This document shows, piece after piece, positions 46,231 through 59,412 of a stretch of 64,000 nt of DNA. The notes under the pieces were generated by a model. The model made no database searches, was not told where the DNA came from, and was given only the letters and a program-made list of their open reading frames with translations. Each line of letters opens with the position of its first letter. Position 1 is the stretch's first letter. Origin of the DNA: Polydactylus sextarius (Eukaryota > Chordata > Actinopteri > Polynemidae); assembly GCA_016801845.1 (NCBI GenBank), contig CM028923.1:5133001-5197000 (forward strand). The letters are read 5' to 3'. The translations under genes and the position numbers were made by a program.

Positions 46231-49170
46231 ATTTTACCCATATTTACCACACCGCAGCTGTCGTCAACAACAACCTCCGTGAAAGCAACACAAATATGCA
46301 GATAATGGCTGGTGGAGCCGAGCTAGCATTTTAAGTCGATTGCTCTTCATCACCTGAAGCGACAACAAGCCTCGCGCATTTAGCTGACTTGGAATAAATT
46401 GTTCTAGAAGCTAAAATGAGAAATAAATGTTTTGGTTTTACTAAACAGTTTTTTTCTTCTTCTCCAGTTTGATAAATACTTAAAATATGATGAGGTAAAA
46501 TCGTTTTGCTGTGTAAGCTGCGATGAAACTCCCATTCATCTCAGCATGGTGGGATCCCAAGACTGCGCCGCGCCTTATTTATAATTCTAAGTGCCCCGAC
46601 GCTTCACATAAAACCAATAGAGATTCATTAGCTCTGCAACCTTTTGGCGCTGAATCCTTGCTGAGCTCTGCACACACTCTTTCCATCTTCACACACGGCC
46701 GCTCTGGCTAACTCTTGTGAAATATACTAATATACATAAGGTTTTGTGGGTCAGAACTGGGCCAAATGTTGAGTACCTGGTGTGTGTGTGTGTGTGTGTA
46801 GGGGGGAAATCAGTTTGTGCTTCTCACCTCATAAAAACCTGAGAGGGGGAGATTGAGAAGGTTGGTGTGAGGGCTTGAGGGATTTAAGGTTCAGGAGAGA
46901 TCAGATGACAGCCCTTCGAACTTTACTCAAGGGTACAGTTATAGTGTTTGCTATTGTGATGTAGGAGGAGTGAGGTGATTATACTGGAAACTTTTGTCGC
47001 TGCAGCGCGCTACAGTAGGTGTTTGTTTGCATTTGTAGCACGATATCAGACGCTCTCTGAAGGAATTTTTCCGAAAACAGATCCGGTTTGAGGTCAACTG
47101 GAAGCGCAGTCAAGGATTTTGGACAAGTATAATTCAGCATTTCTCCAAATCCTCTATTGTACGTGTATAAAATGTTTCAAATTTCAAATACCTATATACC
47201 ATACAGTTTTTGTCTTCTGTCCAAAATCCAGTCCTTCTGGATTTATAAATGTTTAGAAGACATACTTGTTCATATTTCATTCTCATCCACTTGATTTACT
47301 CTGCAGAGGGAGATAGCCTTTCTCCTCTTCCTGTTTCCTCCTGATAAGCGCCTGAAAGCGGTGAACCACAGTAGATAATACAGATAGAGGAAGTGTGGAA
47401 GTCTCAGTACCGCAGTGTAGTTTAGAGGTTTTCAGATTGTGGCACAATGGATGGCTATTTAGAGGAGTGATGACATAAGTTCAGTCATTACGGCAGAGGA
47501 AGGTGATTATTATAGATAGTTTGAAATAGAAAGATATGGAAATTGTAGTTGCAAAAAAATGCAGCTTTGTTCAGAAAAAAGAGGGAATCTGCATGGCTTG
47601 ATGCTAAGCTTTACTGAGCTGGAAAGTGGATTGTAATTCCCCCATTTGACCATGTAGCCACAGGTTTTTGGTTTTACGGTGGAACATTTCCTGCCTCTTT
47701 TTTTCTTTTTCTTTTCTTTTTTCAAAAAAAAAAAAAAAAAAACACCAATTCATTCAGGTTTGGCTTAGTTGGAAGGTCATTATTCTGCATTTAGAACCAA
47801 AAAAGAACATCATCCCTCAACTTAACTATCCTCCTTAATCATCTGGGCAGGGTCAGGAAACATTTAAGACAATTTTCTCAGTTCGATGCACTGTTCAATA
47901 CTCCCGACTCCTCATTTCTGGTCAGTTAGTCTCTCTGGCTGCTTTCGCAGGTACACAGGAGTTTTTTTTTTTTTTTTTTTTCAAAAACGAGGTGAATCGC
48001 TGTTTAAATAAACATGGCAGTTCTGATTGTGAGCAACCCTCTCTGGAAAACAACCTTGATAAATGGAAGAAATCTGCATTTGATAATGGCTGTTTTCCCG
48101 CCTCAGTCTGCAGCCAGACACACCGCCAGCCGCCATATTTATCTTTCTACAGAAAGTAATTTGTTTCTCACCATCATTTTGATATTCATGGATCAGCGAG
48201 CATGGAGGAAATGGTATGCTTACACCGCTTTCATGAAGAGCTGTGACAAGACTGTAATTTATTTTTGTTGCATTTTGTTGCAATCTATCTCACCGTGTCG
48301 TTTTTATCTTCTTCACAGTTTACGCTTCCTGTTCATTGTTTTTATCTTTTAATCTGTGGGATTGAAGTGAAGGTCACTGAATTATTCATGTTTTCCCTTT
48401 TGATAAGTACATGACCAGTTCGTGTGAGCTCGCTAATGCATTTTTATTTTGATGAAGAAAAAAAAGCATTCAGCAGGGGAGCTCGGACTGTGTTGATACT
48501 TTGATCGGTTACCCGCCGCCTTCATGCAATCACTCTTTTTCATGTGACACGTAACCAAAGAAACCTGTCTTGTTGTTGAATTGTATCTGTGGACATGGCG
48601 AGTGCACACATATTAGAAGTCACCACTGAGCGTTACGGTCTGAGCTCATTCAGCCCTCTGGGTGCATTTCATCAAAAAATCCACACAGACATTTTCCCCT
48701 CGAAGGCTCGCTCATTACCGTGATACCACATCGAGTCCGTCCATTACTGAGGTGGCTGACAACGACAATTTAATCTGCACTCTGTGGCCTCACTGGGGCT
48801 TCTTTTTTTTTCTTATTTCCTCACTATAACCGGTAACATCTACCATCTACACCCTCAGAGTGTTATCAAAAGGAAAAACAACACACTATGTGACGTCCCT
48901 GTTGCAGACAGGAAAGATGTTTGTCCGGGAAATGAAATGACCCATCCTCCTGCCCTCGATTTTTTTCGGGCGCACACAGACCTGACACTGGTTGCTGTAA
49001 TTTGTTTTCAAATGAAATGGCTTTTCAGTGAATTTCCTCACAGCAATTTACTGTTGTGACATAACCAAACTGGCGTGTAGAACTTGTGGTGATGCATTGT
49101 CAGAAATGGTCAGTTATATAATACTCATAATTATGTTTTCATTAGTGTATAATCATTTGACACCAAAGCC

Positions 49171-49515
49171 GTGTCCCAGTTTGAGGGCTGGATCCTTCAG
49201 GGGATCTGGACAATAAAAGTCTGACCTACATTGAATAACAAACATGATTCAGCCTACAGAGCATTTTCTGTTTATGTTGTTTACATATATACTCCTGTGG
49301 TGTATTTACATTACAAGCTACTCCTGTCACCTGACCACAACAGCTGCTCCTACTACTTTGATCATTTTGCCTTTAGCTTTAGTTGCACGTCAACATTGCA
49401 AACATCACCTTGGCTGCAATAAACCCTGGGATATGTTGTATACTATGACGAATCCAACCATTGCAGCCTTCGCTTTTAGACTGGATTAGTTGAAGGATCC
49501 TGACAAATTGGGTCC
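49171..49515. mobile_element. MITE-like non-autonomous DNA element
   Basis: The left end GTGTCCCAGTTTGAGGGCTG, continuing GATCCTTC, is an imperfect inverted match to the right end GAAGGATCCTGACAAATTGG, continuing GTCCA. The 345-bp span has no coding capacity and a CTACAGAGCATTTTC internal phrase shared with 42421-42600. Related ends occur at about 33448 and 33660. No target-site duplication could be confirmed by eye. Confidence 0.5.
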
Positions 49516-52054
49516 ATTTTGTATTTTTATGTTCCCCGAAGGTCACTGTAGCTTTTCCCAACAGGCTTGGATTCAGTTGGTTGCAATCTGTCACTTCACC
49601 ATTAGATGCCACTAAAAAAGACCACACGTTGGACTTTCAAAGGAATTGGTCGCCACTTGGGGACCACACCAATCTCCTACCACCAGTAGCTGACTAACTT
49701 AACCTCACACAAAGACTTGATGTGTTTATATTTCAAGATTTGTGTGGATTACACATGAATGGTGCCACATGTTAATTCGAGAGCCTTAGAGGTGCTGGGA
49801 AGCGGATTTTGCTAAGTGGGTATTGAGGTGTTTCCTCTAAGCAAAGCCCCATGTCAGTTCTTTGAATCTGTGGAAACAAGGGAAGTGTTCAGTTTCTTTC
49901 CATCAGTGCTGTCTATACCTGTGATTTATGTATATATTGAATAACAAAAAGAACAACTTGGCCACAAACACTTGTAACTCCAATCCTCCATGCAAATGTC
50001 GTGATGGTGCAGCATGACATCATGTCTGCATGTCCCTCCAGTCCATCTCAGAGGGGAATATGGTGCTTTTATGATGTTATACGATGCGTTTTATGGTTTC
50101 ATAATGGAGTTTCCTGCTGCATTTTAAACAGCGCCATATATTTTGGAAACCATGCTGATAGTTTGACAAACTTGGATTAAAGTAAATCTCCTGCGAGGAA
50201 GTGCATTTGGCATATTTTATTTTTGCACTAGACCCTGTTGGTCTCATAATTCATAGCCAATAATTATGTGCATTTGCCTTGGTGCCATTGATATGTATTA
50301 CTAAGGTGTTTCAGAGTTGAATGAAAACAAGGCTTGAATTAAAGTACCTTTGAATCACTTTAGCCAACTTTTGCTTTGTCCTAATTTAAGGGTCAAATGG
50401 ATGGGGTTTGCACTTTGGGGATGACTTCATTGGTTCCAATGTGAAAGTCGAGTTGAGGCAAATGGTTTCGTTGTACCAGCCGTGTTCAACAGATCACAGA
50501 TCAGAATTTGAAAAGATCTTAGATAATTAGCACAGATCCTTGAAAAGAAGACAGATTTGGTCTGGGTTGGCCCCCGCGGTACCCCTCTATAGCCGCTGTT
50601 TCTCTTCGGCTAATGCTGGAATGTGACAACTGGTCACGGCAGAAGAAAGGAAGCCCTATTCTGGATTGGATACAGTGCTGTACGGTGTGTTAGCGCAGCA
50701 TTACAAACGGTGCATGTGAATCCGACCACTGAAAGCTGTCAAAGCAAAAAGAGGCCTAAGTGCACCCGAATGTGGCACTGCAGGGTGTTGTGTTTTTTTT
50801 TTTTTTTCCTCTGTACGACTTGCTGCCAGTCTTTACCACATAGGACGTAAAGGCACAAATCCTCCACATTCTCAAAATAGCTGCATTTTTTTTTTAAATA
50901 AAATTTGTGATCGGATTACGAACCAATTCTAGTGGAGCATTAAAGTTTTTTTTTTTTTTTTTTAAATCAGAGACAGAAGGCTTTTGAGCAGAAACAGAAT
51001 GTGGCTTTGTTTCTCCAGCTGCTCCCTTGGCAGAACTCTAGGACTCAGATCCTCCACTGGCTCCGCGATTTGTCATCAGCAATTAAAGTCGTCCTCATTA
51101 TAATCTCCACGGCAGATCAAAAGTGATCCGGTTTCTCAAAGGGAACTTCAGGAAGTTTGAGAAGTTGTTCGGTCTCCGCGGAACAGACCTGTATCACAAA
51201 ATATGGACTCCCCACATTAACATTTGATTAGCCTTCAGCCTTCAACGCTCTTTACTCTTGATTCCTGTGTGCTACTGAGCAGAACAAGTGTTAGGGGAGG
51301 ACTGTATTTCCGAGTAGTTTATTTGTTTTTATAGTCTGATGCATAGATTTTTTAATTTTCCTCAGAAAGGGAGAGTAAACCCCAATGGACATTTCCAAAG
51401 TCAATCCTTGCTGTTGATTCCAGTGAATATAGTACATGCAGAGCGTATTGTTGATGCTTCTTGTCCACACCTGGTGCTCAAACATGTGTGGGTGAATTCA
51501 AACATGTGCTCACCGACTGGGGGAGAAGGAGCCAAAAACATTGGCAGTCCTTCCCGACCCGTGACCCGTCAACGTTCAGCTATTCCTCTAGAGCAAAAAA
51601 ATCAATGCCAGGCACAGCGTTTGTCCCCAGTGTTGGCGGAAATGACTTTAGGTGGGTTAGATGTGCACGTGTTTATAGGTCACTGTGCCAGCACCCGCAG
51701 CTTTTCTGGAACTAGGCCAGCTGAATTGATTGTAGAGGCAGAAGGCAGACTGAATTAAAGAGGTAAGGGAAAAGAGGAACAGTACCTGTTACTAAAAAAT
51801 GAAAGAACGAAAGAAAAAACATGACCTCGTGCTCTGTAGTGAAACAGTCGTGTAATTGGAGCTGCAATAGAAACCTCAGCACAATGTTTGGACAGAAAAA
51901 TTGATTGCTCGTTTGCTCTAAAGTTTCAAAAATAAAGTTGAACAATTTATAAGTAACACAGTTTATTTGGATTAATGTGAAGGTAATCCACACAGTTTAA
52001 ACTTAGTAAAACTGGAAAATTATACAATATTAAAGATTACAGGAAGTTTCTTTC

Positions 52055-52190
52055 ATTTTGTCTATTGAGAATAAAGAAGAAATGTTGAAATGTTTATCCA
52101 CTCATAAATTTCATCTTTATTCCAGAAATGTCGACTCTAATCTTGAAATATCGACTTTATTTTCGACAGACGAAATAAAAAATCTTCCTC
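52055..52190. repeat. Isolated copy of the GAGAATAAAGT / CTTTATT repeat
   Basis: ATTGAGAATAAAGAAGAAAT on the left and ATATCGACTTTATTTTCGAC on the right give both orientations within 135 bp. This is a miniature of the arrangement at 28560-29880. Confidence 0.5.
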
Positions 52191-53910
52191 CTTACATTCT
52201 TTTTTTTCCCTCCTCTTCCGTGACCCAAATACTCCGTCGTAAAAATTAAGACCACAGTAAAATTGCATAATTCTTCAAGCAACAATATCTGTAGTCAGGA
52301 GCTGAGGTACAGTAACATCTGTCTGGCATTTACACTCATATCTCCAGCAGTGATTTATGTATTGTTTGCCTAAGTCAGAGAACTGAACTCAGTTCGTTTT
52401 TAATCAAGCATCGCATTTATCACTGTGGGTAGAGGGGACTCGGGGAGGGCACTGTAATTATCCGTCCACAGTCAGACACTGTAATTAACTGCCGGGACCA
52501 TACGAGATGCAGAATTTTTTTGAAAAAAACAAAAAGCAAAAACTGATTGGCTGCTCGTTTGTTTTCTTGTAACATGCTGGAGGTGGTTTTTCTGGCTTTG
52601 GATGGATGAATAGATGGTGTTAAAGTTGGCCACTGTTTCACTGATAAGAGCAGGACATGTGGGAAAAGCACATGGAGGATTTTAGAAACCTTCTCAGCAT
52701 CCAGCGCTTCTGGATATTGGCTCATTTCTATAGTTTCTCACTATCACCCACCATACCATGGGAACATGATGTATTTATTAGGTGAGGCATGTAATGTAAA
52801 AACCATAAATCTTAAACATAAATGGCTCCTACCTTAATGTAAATGAGAAAAACAAACTTTTTTGTCTAGAACAGCTCCTGGTGGTCTTTCGAGTATTCAC
52901 GGATGTGTGAAACTGTAATGTACTGTTGACTTGAACTGTTACAGATCCCAGTCTCTGGTGTTTTTCAGTTTGACTACAAACATTCACACACTTTTTTTTT
53001 TTTTTTTTTTTTTATGGCACGATTACGATTACTGTGGGTCTGACTGGACGCTTGCTAAACTCACATTCAGAAGCTCAAAGAGAAACAGATGCGCAACGTA
53101 CTGCTACTTGCTAATGGTTCGATAAGTTGCCATCAAATAAAAGCTTGATTAATTCCATTTAATTTATTCCTGATTCATTTTTATTTTCAGGTGTGAGAGT
53201 CACACCCTGTTGCATCGCAGTTTTCTCCTTCACTGTGTCTGCTGTATTTCTTCCCTGTGGGAGAGTAAACCATTAGTTTTATTAGCCATTGATTTCCTCC
53301 AGCCTATCCCTCTGGTAGGACTGGAGATTCATCACAGCCTTTTATTGACACCATCACTCAGGGACTTGGGGAACCGTCGTGGTGGGCTCGCTCACCCCTT
53401 TTTATTTTTTTATTTTTTATTTTTGCTGAGGTGGCAGCAGTGGCGTAGTTGTCAGATCACTTCTACTTTGCGCGAGCAGCTAATGGGAAGTGATCAATCA
53501 ATCACTTAGATGAAGACAAAGACTCTGCAATCAATCCGCTGAAAAATAAATGAGCTAGTCGCACTCTCAATGATTGGGTTCATAATTTTTTAATCACTAG
53601 AAATGCTTCTATTAGAAAATAATCCATCAAATGTCAGACTTGGTAAGTTTGAAACTATGTTTTGTTTATGCTGATGAGATGAAATATCAAAAAGATCGTT
53701 AGTAAAGAAATACTTAACAACTAAATTTGTTTATAGGTTTTATTACTGAGAATTAGATGACAATATCTTTGTCAATAAAAATGGTTCATAGCTTAGGTTA
53801 GTATAAAGATAGCTAGCACGGGTGGAAAGCTAATTGCGGTGTTTGTTGTTGTAATGTTTGTGTTAAGTGTACAGATTAAACAGAAAGGATATGATGTGTT
53901 AATTAGTAGG

Positions 53911-54065
53911 CTTTAATGGTGTCATGTGTGAACGTGTGAACTCTGGGATGAGCCAGACAAGCTGTTTGCACCTGCACCCACTCTTAGGCTAGGCTAAGCT
54001 AAGCTAACCTAGCCTCCAGGCTACAGCTAAATGAACAAATATAAGTGTGGTATAAATCTTCTCAG
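53911..54065 (+). repeat. 155-bp direct repeat, copy 1
   Basis: Shares CTTTAATGGTGT, GGGATGAGCCAGACAAGCTG, AGCTAAGCTAA, CTAGCCTCC and GGTATAAATCTTCTCAG in order with 55993-56147. Both have the same length. Confidence 0.75.
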
Positions 54066-55992
54066 GGGATTTACGGTAACAAGAATATTTTTTATTCAAT
54101 TTTCGGAATCAGAATTGGAAATATCCTTGAACAATTGTGCAAAAGTCGTTAGCATTTTGAAGTTTGCTGTTAGCGTGGGTTTTGGATATCAACTTTAGAA
54201 AGTTCATCTTTAATGTAATATTAATGTAAAACCTTTTGTGCAGTTAACAATTTGCTTCACACTTTTAAAACTGAGAAAATATGGTGTGTTTTTTTGGTAA
54301 AGTTGTTATTTTTGAAGTACAATGAGGAGTTTACACAATTTTCTCCCTGTTTGCAATTTTTCAGGTTCATCCCACAGTCCTACAACGTAGGTTAAATGGC
54401 GACTCTAAGCATGAATATATATACATATTTTTAAACTTTATACGTCAGCCCTGTGGTTGTTGTATAGACAATGGATGGATGGAAAATCTATTTGAATCGG
54501 TCCTGATATTTGCAGGTTCAGAGATGTGAGCCTGTGGCCATTACAAATCCCTAATACAGCTCTGCATCTTTTAATCTGCTCTCCATTCACTTATTGTTCC
54601 GGCTTCCAGCTGTTAAACTGCTCTCAGCCGATGCTTTCCAGACAAATGAAAATGGAGCTTGCAAGAATCAGGCCGGCTTAGCGAGACCATGTTTGATATT
54701 CACTTAACGAACATAGAATGAGAAGAAAACTATCTTACTATATATATATTTCAAGTCTGTTTAACTAACACAGCGCACATTCATCTCAAGCACAGTTAGT
54801 TGACATGGGCCTTTTTTTTTTTGTTGTTGTTGGAGTTTTGCTAATCAGGAAACAGGCTTCACAGGGGACATGAAAGAAAGTCCCTGGCCTGACAAAAGAG
54901 AGACGGACAACTTCCTGACGCTCGGCTCACATTGTTACAGCGACTTTGAAGCCGAGAGCTGGTAGAAGAAATCTGTTTGTCCTGATTGTCTCTGCGGACA
55001 GACGTGAACATAAAGACGAGACTTTATCTCAATCAGCTTTGGGTGATGAAACTAAAACAGCTGGATTTCAGTGATGGAGAGAGAACCTTTTCAGAATGTG
55101 AAATGTGCTCCTTTGATCACTACAATTAAATTCAGGATGCTATTATATTACTTAGTTGTGCGTGGGCCAGAGATTGATGTGGGTGGAACATAAAAATGTT
55201 TTTAATTATCCTCAGTCTTTCATTAAAGTTGAATAATCTGCTTTTATGTTGTTTTAACAAGCGTGTACACCACTGTTCATCAGCGTGGGTCTGAGATTTG
55301 ACGTCTGCGTCCTTTCAAATACAAATACTTCGTTGATACTGACATTGAAGCAGCTCGACACTGACGGGAAGTTGATTTAATGACGCAGTGTTGATGTTTG
55401 TCTCATCACATGATGGTCAGCTGAATATCTTTGGAGTTTGGACAAAAAAAAAGATATCTGAAGATGTCTCCACGATCCATTAGAGCAGGATTTTTTCAGT
55501 AGACAAAACAGCCAATCGATTAATTGAATCTAAACTTTAGATGCGGTTTAGACATGCTTTTTGTCTACAGTTGGAGTTTAAATATAAATCAGGCTTAACT
55601 GCACATGCTTCAAAAATGCTATTAGGTTATTTGATTCATTTGAGACAAAATTAAATTAAGTTCAGACAATAGGTTTTATTAAATCTACGTCAACAATGTT
55701 AGCTGTGTCCATATTGTTGGTGTTATCACTAGTATTTTTTTTACAAGATTCAACATGATCTGTTGTGTAATACACAGCTGTCCCAACAATAGCAATAAGA
55801 ATTGTGACCAGCTACAATAAACAGGCTAAATCCTCACAGCAAACTCTGCTCTAATCAGTTTTATCACAACATTAAGGTTAGCTATCAGAGATAGGCTAGT
55901 CTCCATCACATAGTGTAGAAAGCTGCACACATACAGGCTGGTTTCTCATGATGAGACATATGCATTGTACAGTAATGTAGGAAGGAGGAGGA

Positions 55993-56147
55993 CTTTAATG
56001 GTGTTATTGAATGTGTGAACTTTGGGATGAGCCAGACAAGCTGTTTGCACTTACACCCAATCTTAGGTTAAGCTAAGCTAAGCTAAGTTAAACTAGCCTC
56101 CGGGCTGAGGCTAAGCAGACAAACATGAGTGGTATAAATCTTCTCAG
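55993..56147 (+). repeat. 155-bp direct repeat, copy 2
   Basis: Second copy of the segment at 53911-54065, about 2.1 kb downstream in the same orientation. Its right half resembles the GCTAAGCTAA-type teleost repeat, so independent insertion and local duplication are both possible. Confidence 0.75.
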
Positions 56148-59100
56148 ATAATGTAGCAAGTAGTAACAGGAGCTTACGTATTAGCATATTGGACAAAAAA
56201 CACATTAACTTTAGCTGTTCTGTTGTTATTTATTGATTTGTTTTAGTAACGACATAGCAAATAGTTAATGATATTTGCCAACACAGGAGATATCCGCTAA
56301 TGCTAGCTAGCAAACTACGTAAGCTATTTGTTAACACTAGTTAGCAAATAGATTTTTGCTATGTTTTTCTAACATTTTACAATGTCAGAGACAGACTCAA
56401 AAAAAAAAAAAAAAAATAAACGTTATAAATATCCAGATACGTTATAGCAATAATAACATGTCTTTGCTGATCTTTCCCAGTACTGACATGATGAAACCAT
56501 GTCTGTGTTCATGTCAACTCACATTAGCGCACTAGCGTGGCTGCTGCACCAGCAGGATGTCAACAACATTGCCACAGCTTGCGAAAGAGACTGGAGTTTA
56601 AATTCAAATCTAAATGCAATAAATACAATATGTGGTGTGATGGGGGTTATATCAGGTCGTTGCTTCAGTTTTTACATTACAGTGCAGACCGTTGTGTTAT
56701 TTCACGTTTGCATTTTTTTTTCTTTTTTTTACTATTGTCTGAGGAAATATTCTGGTAATAACCACTCGATTAACACATAAACACACATCCAGTGGAACTG
56801 TAAATATTAACCTATGTAGGCCTACCCTGCTGTGTCGGCTGCAGCTTTCTGCAGTTTGCTGTGCATTCACACTAATGTCTCAGTGAAAGTTTTAACTGGC
56901 CTATTCATCCTCCCACACAAACTTCTCGCTGGTTTTCCTACACCCTGGGGAAAAACGGCTGCGAGCTGCAGGACGGGCTATTTTTAATCAATGAAAAGAT
57001 AGATCCAGTGAAGTGAGCAGAAGAGGAAAACATAATGTAGGTTAGTGCTTTGAATACAAAGTAAGTTACATCCTTTGTGTCTGGTTTATTTTCGGTTCAG
57101 ATGAACATCTTGCAGCTTTTTTTTTCTTCTTCATGTCATCAGTGCCCAGCTGTGTCGAACACCATCCGGCAGCACTTTATCACTGTTCGTACATTCAAAA
57201 TGAGGGAAAGACACAAATAATTGGACCTGAGCTCGGTATGAAATCTGCCAAATTACTGTCAGATTTCATCCCTAGATGCGCCAGGAAAGGGAAGAGCCTG
57301 AGCACAGCAAAGCATAAATCTTTCACAACTGAACTGCTGTGGAGGTGTGGTGGTAGTTTTATGAATGCTATCTGGACATTTATGCTTTTTTTCCTCCCCT
57401 CTCTCCCGCCCACATTCGTGCCAGGTCGGCGTGGGACAGAGTGTGGGAAAGTCTTGGTGCCACTTTCTGGTGGAAGCATTGTTATGCCTGTGTTGTCGCT
57501 GGCGTATGATGTTTGAACAAACTCCCTTTCCTGATCTTTCACCCTGGCGATATACAAACTTTAACAGATACAAAGGAGCTGATTAAAAATGAAAAAGGAA
57601 ATGTTTTATTAGAGTCTTTAAGTGACGGCGTGTATTATGTGTGCCCGTGAGAAGAGCACCACTGTGCATAAAGACATGAAATCATGAAGCTAAAAGAGCT
57701 CTGGTCTCTCTCAACATTGCAGTCTTTCATCATCACCATCTCCTCATCGCCGGCCATTGTGTCGAGGCCACATACTGGCAAGGATTATTGCTGCTGATAA
57801 TGAGCCAATGAATGAATCACTCAGGCCTGGCCGTGGTGAGCGTAATGGCTTTACGCATGGTCATTCAACCTTACATTGTGATGGATGGGTATATGTTGAA
57901 GAGAAAAAAAAAGAAGAACAGATCTCCACGCGTCTATTTGCCTCATGTGGCGCGCTACAATACACTCCCTGCTCCGGTGACCATTGAGGTGAAATTTATG
58001 GGATTTTTTTTTTTTTTTTTTAAATCTTCAACCAGCTGTGGCATTTGCTGTTTTTCTGCCATCTGTAGCACCACATGGAATTAGGATGCCGTGAGCGTAT
58101 AGATTACATGTTGTGTAATTCTTAACACGACTCTTAAACGCACACGACACACAACCTTCAATCAGATTATGACTTGACCCACCGACCTCCGTGCATGTCT
58201 CAGAAACTCTGTGCACTCTATGATCACTTTCTAATCCTGTTAGCATTGGATTAACACAGAGGTGATCTGGACCCTGACACCCACCCACACTCCCACTCAC
58301 TCTCTCTTTAATGCACTGCCCCCTCAGCTCACTGCTGCTGTTGCCGATGCCACCAGTAAGACTGAATCTTAATGAAGGTTCAAATCAATAACCGCTGGTG
58401 CTCCTGCAGCCTAACACAAATCATTTTGAGAACTCAGGAAAAAAAAAAACTTGACGTCTAAATCAATAGCATCTATTCATTGTCAATAAATTATCAAGTG
58501 TTTGTTTTGAACGTCAATTAGAGTAACCCGTGATGAAAAAACAAGAGGAGAAAAGGAGAAGAGACAATACGACCAACGATCAATTAATCCACTTTATCAA
58601 TAAAATATCAGAAAACTGAGACCAACAGCCCAGAAGCTAAAGAAAACCCGGTATATGATTATAAATGAGAAAGAAGAAGCTTTTAATCTTTTCATTTGAG
58701 TAGCTGCAATCAGCTAATGGTTGATTAATTGTCTGTCCAATTGATTAATCAACCAATCACTGCTGCTGTAATTCAAGTATCGGCTCAACTCGTCCCTCAT
58801 TCTATTGGTTAATTATAGGGCTAGCAACTAGCAGCAATCAATTGTTTGAAAGAAATATCACTCAATCACATCATTTCCTAAAGCCTAATTATCTTGTTTA
58901 GTTTTGTCAAATCAGCAGCACAGAAACTAAATATATTCAGCTCGAAATGATACAAAAAATGCACTTTGACTGTTCAAAATAGTTCCGTTCTTTGTGTGGT
59001 GTGGTTTAAAAAAAAGCCCATAAACTGCTGGTTTTTGGTTTCCCAAAGACAGAAGTTGACTTTAGCTTTTTGTGGCGAGCAAAAAAGAAAAAAAAAATTC

Positions 59101-59381
59101 ACATGCCTCTGTGAATCCACTGAAATACAGATGAGGACACCCTTTAACCCCCACTAGAAAAAAAAAAAAAGTCTTCAGTTGCCATTGTTTATCTTTCTTT
59201 AAGCGTCTTAAGAACAAGTCAATGTGCAAACACATGAAAATTCATGCCGATCTCAAAACCTCATTTTCATTTTCATATGGATTTCTTTGGCCCCCTTTTC
59301 TTCTTCCACAGGAGTCTAAGTGCCATGTTTACTTCAGCTGCTCGCCAGCCCTGAGATTAGCATTGTGTGAATGGAGGCCTG

Positions 59382-59382
<1 letters not shown>

Positions 59383-59412
<30 letters not shown>
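59383..59412. repeat. (CTG)10 tract in tmtc2 intron 1
   Basis: Ten uninterrupted CTG units sit inside otherwise complex, low-repeat sequence, between GGAGGCCTGT and AACTCGGCCTG, followed by a TTAATTAGCAATCAGATC segment. Confidence 0.9.

Noticed and set aside
57133..57516. 127-codon plus-strand and overlapping minus-strand frames
   Set aside because: No domain, no matching splice signals, and both strands are open together, typical of chance frames in the tmtc2 intron.
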